From the NCBI RefSeq assembly GCF_021190915.1, contig NZ_JAIOAP010000005.1, positions 1 to 64,000 on the forward strand: DNA of 64,000 nt, written 5' to 3'. The position numbers and the translations under genes were made by a program. Positions 8,673 through 16,546 of this stretch are shown one piece after another. Source of the DNA: Cohnella silvisoli (GTDB taxonomy: Bacteria; Bacillota; Bacilli; Paenibacillales; Paenibacillaceae). The notes beneath the pieces are model-generated. The model saw only the letters and a program-made list of their open reading frames with translations. It made no database searches and had not been told where the DNA came from. Each line of letters starts with the position of its first letter. Within the stretch, counting starts at the first letter, position 1.

Positions 8673-8686
8673 TGAAAACGCTTTCA
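8673..8686 (-). promoter_or_regulatory. CcpA binding site (cre)
   Basis: TGAAAACGCTTTCA matches the consensus TGWAANCGNTNWCA at every position and is palindromic. It lies 37 bp upstream of the DUF4434 gene start. I found no convincing -35/-10 pair beside it, so the mode (roadblock or promoter overlap) is open. Confidence 0.85.
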
Positions 8687-8793
8687 CAAAATGGCCTGTC
8701 TGTCCGCTTTCCCGCTGCATCCGATTCAAACCGCTAGCCGTCCAACCCTATTTCATTCATAACTCGCCCCCCTTTCTTACTCGTCCAGTTCAT

Positions 8794-9726
8794 TTATCCT
8801 ATCAAACACCGCCTCGCCGCGCCGATTACTCCGGCATTGTCGCCCAGCACAGCGGGTACGATGCGCACAGGATCAGGAGAATGAAATACTTTCATGACTT
8901 TGCTTGAGGTCATTGCCCGGATGCGTTCGAATAGAAACTCGCCCTGAGCCGAGATAGCGCCTCCGATTACGATTGCGGGAGGGTTAAACACGTGGATCAG
9001 TCCGCTCAAGCCGACTGAAATATTCTCCGCATAAGCATCTATCAGTTCAATCGCCGATTGATCGCCCTGTTTAGCCGCCTTAAACAGAACGACTGGATCG
9101 GAGAAAGCCGAATTTGATTCGTTAAACCGTTCAACCGCCATTCGCTTCAGCGCGTTAACAGAGGCGTATTGCTCCCAGCACCCGCGATTGCCGCAGGTGC
9201 AAGGGAGGCCGCCCATCGCAACCGGGATATGTCCGATCTCCCCCGCGTAACCGTCTCTTCCATGATAGATTTTACCGCCGGAAATCCAGCAGCCGCCGAT
9301 TCCGGTTCCGAGCGCTACGCAAAGGAAATCGTCCCATTCCTTACCTGCTCCAAGCCAAGCTTCTCCTAAAGCGATCATGTTGACATCGTTGTCCACCATA
9401 GTCGGCAACCCTGTCTCCTCTAGCAGCCTAGGAGACAAGGGTATTCCGGCCCAACCGGGCAGATTGGCGGTTGCTCCGGCAATTTCACCGGTTCGCGCGT
9501 TAACCTGGCCCGCCGTTCCGATACCGATTCCTGCCAAAGTAATGCCTTCATTAGCGCAGCGATCGACGGAAGCCTCCACGATGCGCAGAAGCTTATCGAC
9601 CAGCGCTTCAGCGCCGGCGTCCGCTTCCGTCGGAGTGCTCCCGCTTAGGAGCAGCTCCCCTTCCCGGGTAACCACGCCCATCTTGATGTTGGTTCCGCCG
9701 ATGTCGATACCGATTGCCGCTATCAT
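8794..9726 (-). CDS. ROK family sugar kinase (probable N-acetylmannosamine kinase)
   Basis: 310-residue ROK kinase. N-terminal phosphate-binding GIDIGGTNIKMG (residues 6-17), catalytic-Asp motif DNDVNMIALGE (~113-123), the ROK signature GTGIGG...GYAGEIGHIP (~142-170) and the zinc cluster CTCGNRGCWEQ (~178-188) with the upstream His. In E. coli NanK, the ROK kinase next to nanE, makes N-acetylmannosamine 6-phosphate. Because nanE is the gene just before it (43 bp gap), ManNAc kinase is the best guess; glucokinase or N-acetylglucosamine kinase activity cannot be excluded from sequence. ATG has a GGGGGAG site. Last gene of the ABC-nanE transcript. Confidence 0.85.
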   Translation of the reverse strand: MIAAIGIDIGGTNIKMGVVTREGELLLSGSTPTEADAGAEALVDKLLRIVEASVDRCANEGITLAGIGIGTAGQVNARTGEIAGATANLPGWAGIPLSPRLLEETGLPTMVDNDVNMIALGEAWLGAGKEWDDFLCVALGTGIGGCWISGGKIYHGRDGYAGEIGHIPVAMGGLPCTCGNRGCWEQYASVNALKRMAVERFNESNSAFSDPVVLFKAAKQGDQSAIELIDAYAENISVGLSGLIHVFNPPAIVIGGAISAQGEFLFERIRAMTSSKVMKVFHSPDPVRIVPAVLGDNAGVIGAARRCLIG

Positions 9727-9769
9727 CCGTTATAACTCCCCCTGCGCATGAGAATTTTCAAGCCGCCGC

Positions 9770-10477
9770 TTAGGCCGTTCCCGTGACTGCCGATTTCAGA
9801 ATCAAGTCCACGAATTTCTTCGTAATCGTCTGAGGACGAGTGATTGCACTGCCAACAACAACGGAATAAGCTCCCTGCCGCAAACAAAATGTCGCTTGAT
9901 CGGGAGTCTGGATGCGCCCTTCGGCGAATACGGGAATTTTCAACGACTTTACGAGCTCTGAAATAAGCTCCGTATCGGGCCCTTCCAGCGACCTGCTATA
10001 AGGAGTGTAGCCCGATAAGGTCGTGGATACAATATCGAAGCCCATCTTCTCCGCTTGAATCCCCTCTTGGACATTGGACACGTCAGCCATCAACATGACG
10101 TTATAACGGGAACGAAGAAACGCTACGATGTCTTCCAACCGTTCCTGTCCGGGACGCGGACGGTCCGTCGCATCGATCGCCACGATATCCGCGCCGGCTT
10201 CCGCCACAGCTTCCGCTTCCCGCAGCGTTGGCGTTATATAAATGGAGGAATCGGCATACCGTTCCTTCCAAATCCCGATTACCGGCAAACCTGTTTTCGA
10301 TTTAATTTCCGCAATGTCGCTCGGAGAGTTGGCACGAATGCCGACGGCGCCGCCGTTTTTGGCTTCTAAGGCCATCTTGGACATGATGTCCGAACCGAAT
10401 AAAATTTCTCCCGGATAAGCTTGGCACGAAACGATCAGCCCGCCTTTAAGAGACGAAAGGATATCGATGTTGTTCAA
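9770..10477 (-). CDS. nanE: putative N-acetylmannosamine-6-phosphate 2-epimerase
   Basis: 235-residue NanE of the (beta/alpha)8 family, converting ManNAc-6-P to GlcNAc-6-P in the cytoplasm. Family markers: LKGGLIVSCQA near the start, GAVGIRANSP, GLPVIGIWK with the catalytic lysine, GADIVAIDATDRPRP, MADVSN, FDIVSTTLSGYTPYS, PVFAEGRI and VVVGSAITRP. I prefer the TTG at 10477, preceded by GAGGTGG at six bases; a GTG at 10516 is also open. It follows the MalG-type permease closely and precedes the ROK kinase. No N-acetylneuraminate lyase (nanA) gene is in the window, so the locus may take up free ManNAc or a ManNAc oligosaccharide. Confidence 0.92.
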   Translation of the reverse strand: MNNIDILSSLKGGLIVSCQAYPGEILFGSDIMSKMALEAKNGGAVGIRANSPSDIAEIKSKTGLPVIGIWKERYADSSIYITPTLREAEAVAEAGADIVAIDATDRPRPGQERLEDIVAFLRSRYNVMLMADVSNVQEGIQAEKMGFDIVSTTLSGYTPYSRSLEGPDTELISELVKSLKIPVFAEGRIQTPDQATFCLRQGAYSVVVGSAITRPQTITKKFVDLILKSAVTGTA

Positions 10478-10520
10478 CGGTTGCCACCTCGCAAATGCTT
10501 CATCTGTATTTTCCACTCCG

Positions 10521-11351
10521 TTACCCTTTGATCCCCGTCAAGGAAATCCCTTCAATAAATTGCTTCTGAGCAAAGAAGAACATAATGACGATCGGCAGCG
10601 TGAACATGACCGAAGCGGCCATCAGCAGCCCCCACTCCGTGTAATGCTCCGCCAAGAATGCCTGCAAACCGAGAGTTAACGTGTACCTGGCAGCATCGTT
10701 AATATACAGGAGCGGTCCCAAGAAGTCGGACCAGGTGTATAGAAACGTAAAGATCGCCACGGAGGTCAACGCAGGTCTGGATAATGGAAGAACGATGTTC
10801 CAATAAGTCCGGAAGTCCGATGCCCCGTCGATTTTCGCCGCATGAATAAGTGAAGTAGGAAGCGCCATAAAGAACTGCCGGAGCAGGAAAATGTACAGCG
10901 GCGCGCCCGTGAACGTCGGAAGCACAAGCGGCCAAATGCTGCCGGTGAGCCCCATTTTCTGAAAGATCAAATAGACCGGAATCATCGTTACTTGGTAAGG
11001 GATCAGCATCGTTGCGATGACGATCGGGAAAATCCATCTTGCCCCCGTCCACTCGATCTTCGTAATCGAATAGGCAACGAGCGGAGCGGAGAAAAGCTGG
11101 CCGACCACGCTTAACAAGGTAATCAAGAGCGTATTTAGAAAATAATCGGTAAACGGTATGACGTTAAACACTTCGGAAAAATTCGACCAGAGGACCAGCT
11201 TCGGAAAGATGGTTACCGGAAGGGAAGAAATCTCCTCGAGCGATTTCAAGGAAGTCAGCAACATCCACACGAACGGGGCCAGGAAGGAAAGACCGAGCAC
11301 GAACAAAATCAGGTGCGTTCCGGTTTTCCTCATCATCACGCGGCTTCTCAT
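10521..11351 (-). CDS. CUT1 sugar ABC transporter permease, MalG type
   Basis: 276-residue inner-membrane permease with six predicted helices. The EAA loop, which docks on the ATPase, reads AAKIDGASDFRTYWNIVLPLSRPAL (residues ~170-194, written here in two parts: AAKIDGASDFRT and YWNIVLPLSRPAL). One base separates the upstream permease stop from its ATG. As usual in CUT1 systems there is no ATPase gene; a shared MsmK/MsmX-type ATPase encoded elsewhere is expected. Substrate inferred as an N-acetyl amino sugar from nanE and the ROK kinase next door. Confidence 0.93.
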   Translation of the reverse strand: MRSRVMMRKTGTHLILFVLGLSFLAPFVWMLLTSLKSLEEISSLPVTIFPKLVLWSNFSEVFNVIPFTDYFLNTLLITLLSVVGQLFSAPLVAYSITKIEWTGARWIFPIVIATMLIPYQVTMIPVYLIFQKMGLTGSIWPLVLPTFTGAPLYIFLLRQFFMALPTSLIHAAKIDGASDFRTYWNIVLPLSRPALTSVAIFTFLYTWSDFLGPLLYINDAARYTLTLGLQAFLAEHYTEWGLLMAASVMFTLPIVIMFFFAQKQFIEGISLTGIKG

Positions 11352-11352
11352 G

Positions 11353-12252
11353 TCAGTCTCCCCCTCCGTACGTGACCCATTTTTTCGACGATTTAAAGAT
11401 CACCCAAGTAATGATGCCAGCCATAACGAACAAAATCCAAGCCATCGCCGAAGCTTTGCCCATCTTGAAATATTGGAAGGCATTGTGATAGAGATACATG
11501 GCATAGACCAGCAAGGAATTTTCCGGCCCCCCGCTCGCCCCTTGATTCAGGTTGGTGCTCGATACGACGAAGTACGCCTGAGTAAAATACTGCAAGTTGT
11601 TAATGATCTGCATGATCAACTGGAACAAAATAATCGGAGATATCCATGGCACGGTAATGTTCGTAAACTTCCTCAGCATGCCCGCCCCGTCGATCGAAGC
11701 GGATTCATAGAGCGATTGCGGCACTTCTTGAAGCGAAGCAAGGAAAATAATAATGATATTTCCTACGCTCCATAACCCCATAAGAATGAGCGAGAGCTTA
11801 CTTAGCGCGGGATCCGCAAGCCAGTTCGGCTGAGGCAATCCGAGCCAGCCGAGAAACGCGTTGAGCAGCCCGAATTGGGCGTTCATGATCCACATCCACA
11901 ATAGCGAGGTCGCCGCCAGCGGGATGATCGTCGGAATATAATAAACGGTCCTATATACGGAAAGTCCGCGGATTCTCGAATTGAGAAGCATTGCCGTAAG
12001 CAGCGAAAAAAGAAGGTTGAGCGGTGTGCTTATGACCGTCAAATAAAGCGTATTGCGCACGCTCTTCCAGAACAGATCATCTTTCATGAGTTCATTGTAA
12101 TTGTCGAGACCAACGAAATTCGGCGATTGGAATACATTGAAATCGGTAAAGCCGTAGTACAACGAAGCTCCAAGCGGATAAAGCGTGAAAACCAGAAATC
12201 CAATGATCCAGGGACTGGCGAATGCAAATCCGGTGAAGTTGTTTTTTCTCAC
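11353..12252 (-). CDS. CUT1 sugar ABC transporter permease, MalF type
   Basis: 299-residue permease, six membrane segments beginning FTGFAFASPWIIGFLVFTLY. EAA loop ESASIDGAGMLRKFTNITVPWISP near residues 185-210 (ASIDGAG...NITVPWISP). GTG start with GGGGGAACTGCA upstream. Pairs with the MalG-type permease that follows immediately; both lie after the binding-protein gene, from which they are separated by a stable hairpin. Confidence 0.93.
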   Translation of the reverse strand: MRKNNFTGFAFASPWIIGFLVFTLYPLGASLYYGFTDFNVFQSPNFVGLDNYNELMKDDLFWKSVRNTLYLTVISTPLNLLFSLLTAMLLNSRIRGLSVYRTVYYIPTIIPLAATSLLWMWIMNAQFGLLNAFLGWLGLPQPNWLADPALSKLSLILMGLWSVGNIIIIFLASLQEVPQSLYESASIDGAGMLRKFTNITVPWISPIILFQLIMQIINNLQYFTQAYFVVSSTNLNQGASGGPENSLLVYAMYLYHNAFQYFKMGKASAMAWILFVMAGIITWVIFKSSKKWVTYGGGD

Positions 12253-12289
12253 TGCAGTTCCCCCATGCCCTCCATTATCGAAACGGTCT

Positions 12290-12322
12290 CCGTCCCCTCT
12301 CCTTTAGCGAGAGAGGGAACGG
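12290..12322 (-). promoter_or_regulatory. intercistronic hairpin between binding-protein and permease genes
   Basis: Minus strand: CCGTTCCCTCTC, nine-base loop, GAGAGGGGACGG, with no T-tract after it. Such hairpins commonly protect the binding-protein mRNA 3' end or lower permease expression. A similar element occupies the same place in the second ABC operon (49779-49818). Confidence 0.7.
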
Positions 12323-12352
12323 AACAACCGCAGCGTACGATCGCCAATCCTT

Positions 12353-13702
12353 TTATTTCAGCAAGTTTGCCGATTTGTCTTTCATGTGCTTAACCGCGTC
12401 TTCTGCCGATTGCTTGCCATTGACGGCCAGTTCGAACTCGTCGTTGATGATTTTGCCGTATTCGGTCTGTCCGTCGAATACCGGGAACGACTTCAGATTC
12501 GGGCTCTTCGCACCTTCGGCGAACAATTGGAAATCCGGAATGGTCTGCAAAGAAGGATCACTGTAAACGGATGTGCGTGCCGGCAGGTTGGCGAACATAA
12601 CGTTGAATTTCGTCATGTTCTCCTTGGACATCAGCCAGCTCATGAACGCCCATGCCCCATCCTTGTTCTTCGCGTTGCTTGGGATAAAGAAGGTTGAGGA
12701 GCTGACCTCCCCGCCTCCGGCCAGCTCAGGATGCCCTGCCGGTCCCGGCAGCGGAGCGATCCCGTAGTCCAAGTCTTTCTTCAGCACGTTCTTGACCGTA
12801 TTGCCGAACCAAGGGCCGTCGATCCGGATCGCCTGTTTGCCTTGGATGAACGGGTCGGTCGCATCCAAATACTTGGCCGAGGAATTAAACTTCGTAATGT
12901 TATCCACTCCGAATTGATTGCGATAGGATTGCATGAGCTTGATCGCTTCCAGCGTGCCCGGATTGTCCGGAGTCAGCGTCTTGTCGTCGTCCGAAATGAA
13001 GTTGCCCCCGAAAGCCATCGACATGCCCGTCGTATAGTAGATTAGAGGGAAATCCGGGAAACCCAACACTTCCAGCGTTTTGTTAGCGTTAACCTTCGTC
13101 AGTTTCACTGCGTCGGCCAGCAATTCATCGGACGTCTTTGGCGGGTCGACGATGCCCGCATCCGCAAACAATTTTTTATTATAGAACATTAAGTTGAAGT
13201 TCACGTTGATAGGCAGCGCGTATTGTTTGCCTTGGTACTTGCCGCCTTCTAGCGCCGCAGGAACGAAATCGGATACATCGTAGTTGGACTTGGCGATGTA
13301 CTCATCCAGCGGCTCAAGCATGCCCTTCTTAGCATAAGAAGCCGTGTTGTTGCTGAAGTTGTCAGTAATGTCAGGACCGTCGCCGCTTGAAATTCCGACG
13401 ACTACCTTCTGCACGTCCGGCACGGACAAGCCTTTCACTTCATAAAGCTCCTGGCTGGCATTGAATTCGGCGATTAACTTCTCGACGTTCTCGCCTTCGG
13501 GGCCTCCCCACAAATACCAGAAGCTGACCGTGGTCTTCTCCTTGGCCGGAGATGCCGATTCCGATGCGGAACTGCTTGCAGGCTGTGATGCCGATGCTGA
13601 AGCGGAGCTTTCCGTTGCTTTGTCGTTCCCGCTCCCGCAAGCCGTAACGGTAAACGCTAAAACCATTGCGGCCAAAATTCCCATCATTCTTTTTGTCCTC
13701 AT
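12353..13702 (-). CDS. extracellular sugar-binding lipoprotein of ABC transporter
   Basis: 449-residue family 1 solute-binding protein. Lipoprotein signal with lipobox TVTAC (Cys22), a Ser/Ala/Glu-rich linker (~residues 25-55) tethering it to the membrane, then the two-lobed fold with FWYLWGGPEGENVEKLIAEFN (split: FWYLWGGPEG, ENVEKLIAEFN), GPDITDNFSNN, GKQYALPINVN and the late INDEFELAVNGKQS. First gene of the binding protein - MalF - MalG - nanE - ROK transcript; a strong promoter overlapped by an inverted repeat lies just upstream. Substrate likely ManNAc or related, by context only. Confidence 0.92.
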   Translation of the reverse strand: MRTKRMMGILAAMVLAFTVTACGSGNDKATESSASASASQPASSSASESASPAKEKTTVSFWYLWGGPEGENVEKLIAEFNASQELYEVKGLSVPDVQKVVVGISSGDGPDITDNFSNNTASYAKKGMLEPLDEYIAKSNYDVSDFVPAALEGGKYQGKQYALPINVNFNLMFYNKKLFADAGIVDPPKTSDELLADAVKLTKVNANKTLEVLGFPDFPLIYYTTGMSMAFGGNFISDDDKTLTPDNPGTLEAIKLMQSYRNQFGVDNITKFNSSAKYLDATDPFIQGKQAIRIDGPWFGNTVKNVLKKDLDYGIAPLPGPAGHPELAGGGEVSSSTFFIPSNAKNKDGAWAFMSWLMSKENMTKFNVMFANLPARTSVYSDPSLQTIPDFQLFAEGAKSPNLKSFPVFDGQTEYGKIINDEFELAVNGKQSAEDAVKHMKDKSANLLK

Positions 13703-13751
13703 GAAGCGTGCTCACCCCTCGATAATGGTTAGTTCATCCTTGCCTATACCC

Positions 13752-13794
13752 ATTATAGAATCGGTCGGAAGAGAATGTAAAGAATTATTTCTTT
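13752..13794 (-). promoter_or_regulatory. promoter of the ABC-nanE operon with overlapping inverted repeat
   Basis: Minus-strand -35 TTTACA (13776-13781), 18-bp spacer, consensus -10 TATAAT (13752-13757). The inverted repeat AAAGAA-ATAA-TTCTTT (13779-13794) overlaps the -35 and is a candidate operator for the RpiR regulator encoded at 15.5-16.4 kb. The binding is inferred. Confidence 0.7.
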
Positions 13795-13865
13795 TTATTT
13801 ATTATTTTTGGAGGTTTACTCCTTTATTTATAGGTGAGAGTTGATTCTTTATTTGTCGAATCCTC

Positions 13866-15434
13866 CTAAATACGCGATTCCTTCCGATTTAAACTCAATC
13901 GAAACCCCACTTCAAACATCCGATACCAAGGCAAACGGACGTCGTAGACGCGCATATCGCCCAATTCGCTTAAGTATTTTTCGGAGAATAGCTCCAATTT
14001 CGTGCCAATTATCGCTTCTATTTCTTCTTGCACATGGGAAAGACGGAAATATTCCGCGCCTAGAGCGGGCAATTCATTCTTGCATATGTCTTCGCGGACA
14101 ACGGCTTGGTAGCCCCAATCCTCCAGAAGGCGATAGGCGTAATACGTTCGACTTTTCTCCATCGCGGATGCCGTAACCGTAAGATCAGGTTGGGTCCGAT
14201 TGTAAGCTTCGATAACCGCATGGGAAACAACGGTTCCTAACGAATTGCCCGAGGTGTTCCATGCAGCATAACAGGAAATTGCGCCCAACAGACCGGAATT
14301 GCTCAGCATTCTCATTAAAGAATGATCTCCACCGTTGCACAAAGACACATCGGCCAATGCAATCAACCGATCGCTTGAAGCGATATGGCGAATAAACTGA
14401 ACAAATTCACGGATGTTGATCTCGGAAAAATAGGAGCGATGACGCTGATCGTAACGATCGGTCGTCTCCGCCATGTCCGTCTGCGAGGCTGCCGGCGAAT
14501 GAACCATAAGAAAGACGTCCGGTGTTTCCGCACTATCGGCAATGATGCCTCCGGCAGCGGTAATATGGTACTTGATGCTTTCGTTAAGAGTGCGGTCTTC
14601 GTATTTGGGGATGCAAAAGGGACCGTTCGTAGAGGAATACCGCAGGCGGAATTGTGGAGTAAAACTCTTGATTTCACTAAAAATTCTGGCGAACAAGGTG
14701 CAACCGATTTCATCCGCACCCGGATAAATATGGACCCGATCGTACAGGTCGAGTTGTTCGACCTTGGCGGCAAGTCGGCGTTGGTCTGCAGAGGTATAAC
14801 CGTATTTGGAGTTATCATCCAAAGGAATAATGAGGAAATCGATAATGCCCTCATGGGCGAGATCAATCGCTTGTTCGTTGATGATTCCGTTCGTGCGGCG
14901 GCGACTTAGAAAATCATTCAGTATGACGCCCGGAATACGGTCTTGAACGGTTTCCCGTTCTTGGTTTTCGAAATCGGTAAGACCTTCGCGCTCCGCCTTG
15001 TCTCCAAGCCTTCCGTAATCATACAGATCGCGACCGTAATCCGCATAATAATCCGGTTCTTCTTCGCTGCTGGAATAGGCAGGGGCCCTCATAATCAAGT
15101 TAAAAGCGATAATGCGGAGACCTGGACGGGTTTTCTTCATCGACCGCAGCGTCTCAAGCCTTTCTACGCACTGCCCGGGAGTCCATTCGTGAAGTCTCGA
15201 CGGAACGATGCCTCCATACACGAGCATATCGATTGAAACGAGAGCATAATCGGCATCCTCGGATTCTCTCCGAAGCCATTCCGCAACACCGCGCGTATCC
15301 GCCGGATTCTTTTTGTCGCCGAGTTTCCCGAGTTCCGGCGCAGTCAGTCGCAGGTCGGTCATCTCTGCCAGATCTAGCGGATACTGATAGTTGCAAGGTC
15401 TCTCGTCAAGGGGAACGTAAACGATCTTTTTCAT
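13866..15434 (-). CDS. DUF4127 family protein
   Basis: 522-residue, apparently cytoplasmic protein of the DUF4127 family; no signal peptide. It begins KKIVYVPLDERPCNYQYP, the family hallmark, with a later LIPLDDNSKYGYT segment and acidic/His-rich stretches (YPGADEIG, LADVSLCNGGDH) that could form a metal site. No function is established. It has its own promoter and lies between the ABC operon and the rpiR gene, so it may act on the imported sugar. I chose ATG 15434 (after CGGGTGA); a GTG three codons earlier is possible. Confidence 0.8.
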   Translation of the reverse strand: MKKIVYVPLDERPCNYQYPLDLAEMTDLRLTAPELGKLGDKKNPADTRGVAEWLRRESEDADYALVSIDMLVYGGIVPSRLHEWTPGQCVERLETLRSMKKTRPGLRIIAFNLIMRAPAYSSSEEEPDYYADYGRDLYDYGRLGDKAEREGLTDFENQERETVQDRIPGVILNDFLSRRRTNGIINEQAIDLAHEGIIDFLIIPLDDNSKYGYTSADQRRLAAKVEQLDLYDRVHIYPGADEIGCTLFARIFSEIKSFTPQFRLRYSSTNGPFCIPKYEDRTLNESIKYHITAAGGIIADSAETPDVFLMVHSPAASQTDMAETTDRYDQRHRSYFSEINIREFVQFIRHIASSDRLIALADVSLCNGGDHSLMRMLSNSGLLGAISCYAAWNTSGNSLGTVVSHAVIEAYNRTQPDLTVTASAMEKSRTYYAYRLLEDWGYQAVVREDICKNELPALGAEYFRLSHVQEEIEAIIGTKLELFSEKYLSELGDMRVYDVRLPWYRMFEVGFRLSLNRKESRI

Positions 15435-15495
15435 AAGGGTCACCCGTTTCTGGAGTATTTCTCTCTTTGTTGTTTAACATTTGGAGTTATTATCC

Positions 15496-15524
15496 ATTAT
15501 ACGAGCGACGCTGTGTCTTATCAA
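15496..15524 (-). promoter_or_regulatory. promoter of the DUF4127 gene
   Basis: Minus-strand -35 TTGATA (15519-15524), 17-bp spacer, consensus -10 TATAAT (15496-15501). It overlaps the last codons of rpiR, so DUF4127 can be made independently. Confidence 0.75.
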
Positions 15525-16414
15525 TAGATTTTATCGACTACGGCCTTGGACGTTCTTTCCAGCGCATCGTATGCCTTTTCTTTGAACCGGATAGCCGTGG
15601 CCGTCGTAAGAATGTCCAAGACATGAATTTGCGATAATTTAGAAGAGAAAGCTCCGCCCTGAAGCGGTGTTTCCCTCGATTTCGACAACAGTACAACGTC
15701 CGCATACTGGGTCAACGGAGAACGCAAATGACTAGTTAAACATATGAAGAAAATCCGCTTTGTTTTTGCAAGCCGGATCGCATCGACGACGTCCTTAGTG
15801 CTGCCCGACGTGGAAACGGCGAATACAACATCGTCGTCCCGCATCAAAGCCGAAGTCATTGCCATGATATGGGGATCATTGATCACTTCCGTATTGAAGC
15901 CAAGCCGCATAAAGCGATATTTGCCATCCATAGCCGTATTGGCGGATGAGCCCACGCCAAAGAAGTAAATTTTATTCGCTTTCCCGATTGCCTCGATCGC
16001 TTTTTCCATCTGCCCCATATCAAGCAGCTTCAACGTATTCTCTATGGCTTGCGTGTTCTCCACGGTAATTTTGTCCGCCATCGCCCTTAAATCGTCGGTT
16101 TCCTCGATTTCGCTGTGTACGTTGCGAATGGGCACAACCAAATCCTGCGCCAACGAAAGCTTGAATTCCTGGTAACCTTTAAAACCGATCTTTCGACATA
16201 GCCGGAGCACCGAAGTTTCTCCAGTACCCGCTTTTTCCGCCAAATCCGTAAGGGTCACGTAAACGACGGCTTCCGGATCCTCGCGGATGACGTCCGCTAT
16301 TTTCTTCTCCGTGCGAGTCAGCGAATTATAAATGCTTGACAGGACTAATAAAGTGTTGGCCCCTCCGGACGAACCTTTGATTTTGGACAATGAAAATTCC
16401 TCCGGCGTATTCAT
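15521..16414 (-). CDS. MurR/RpiR family transcriptional regulator
   Basis: 297 residues. N-terminal RpiR helix-turn-helix (~15-90, with LTRTEKKIADVI and the recognition region GTGETSVLRLCRKIGFKGYQ) and a C-terminal SIS sugar-phosphate-binding domain (~125-260; YFFGVGSSANTA, VFAVSTSGSTKDVVDAI). ATG 16414 has a GGAG site five bases upstream; longer readings add a tail without a ribosome site. Probably senses an amino-sugar phosphate and controls the ABC-nanE-ROK and DUF4127 genes, all on the same strand downstream. Confidence 0.9.
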   Translation of the reverse strand: MNTPEEFSLSKIKGSSGGANTLLVLSSIYNSLTRTEKKIADVIREDPEAVVYVTLTDLAEKAGTGETSVLRLCRKIGFKGYQEFKLSLAQDLVVPIRNVHSEIEETDDLRAMADKITVENTQAIENTLKLLDMGQMEKAIEAIGKANKIYFFGVGSSANTAMDGKYRFMRLGFNTEVINDPHIMAMTSALMRDDDVVFAVSTSGSTKDVVDAIRLAKTKRIFFICLTSHLRSPLTQYADVVLLSKSRETPLQGGAFSSKLSQIHVLDILTTATAIRFKEKAYDALERTSKAVVDKIY

Positions 16415-16435
16415 ATTTTCTCCACTTATACTTGA

Positions 16436-16464
16436 ATAATAGTGTAAAACTCCATTTACAACAA
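16436..16464 (-). promoter_or_regulatory. rpiR promoter (candidate)
   Basis: Minus-strand -35 TTGTTG (16459-16464), 17-bp spacer, -10 TATTAT (16436-16441), about 22 bp ahead of the rpiR ATG. Confidence 0.55.
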
Positions 16465-16500
16465 GAGTAAAAAAAGTAGCGCTCCACACTTGGGCAAAAC

Positions 16501-16541
16501 AAAAAGATCTTTCCGGCATTAGGTCGCAGGAAAGATCTTTA
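16501..16541 (-). terminator. terminator after the radical SAM gene
   Basis: Long stem AAAGATCTTTCC ... GGAAAGATCTTT with a 14-base loop, followed on the minus strand by TTTTTGTTTTG. It closes the murA-rho-radical SAM transcript and insulates it from rpiR. Confidence 0.9.
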
Positions 16542-16546
16542 TCATT

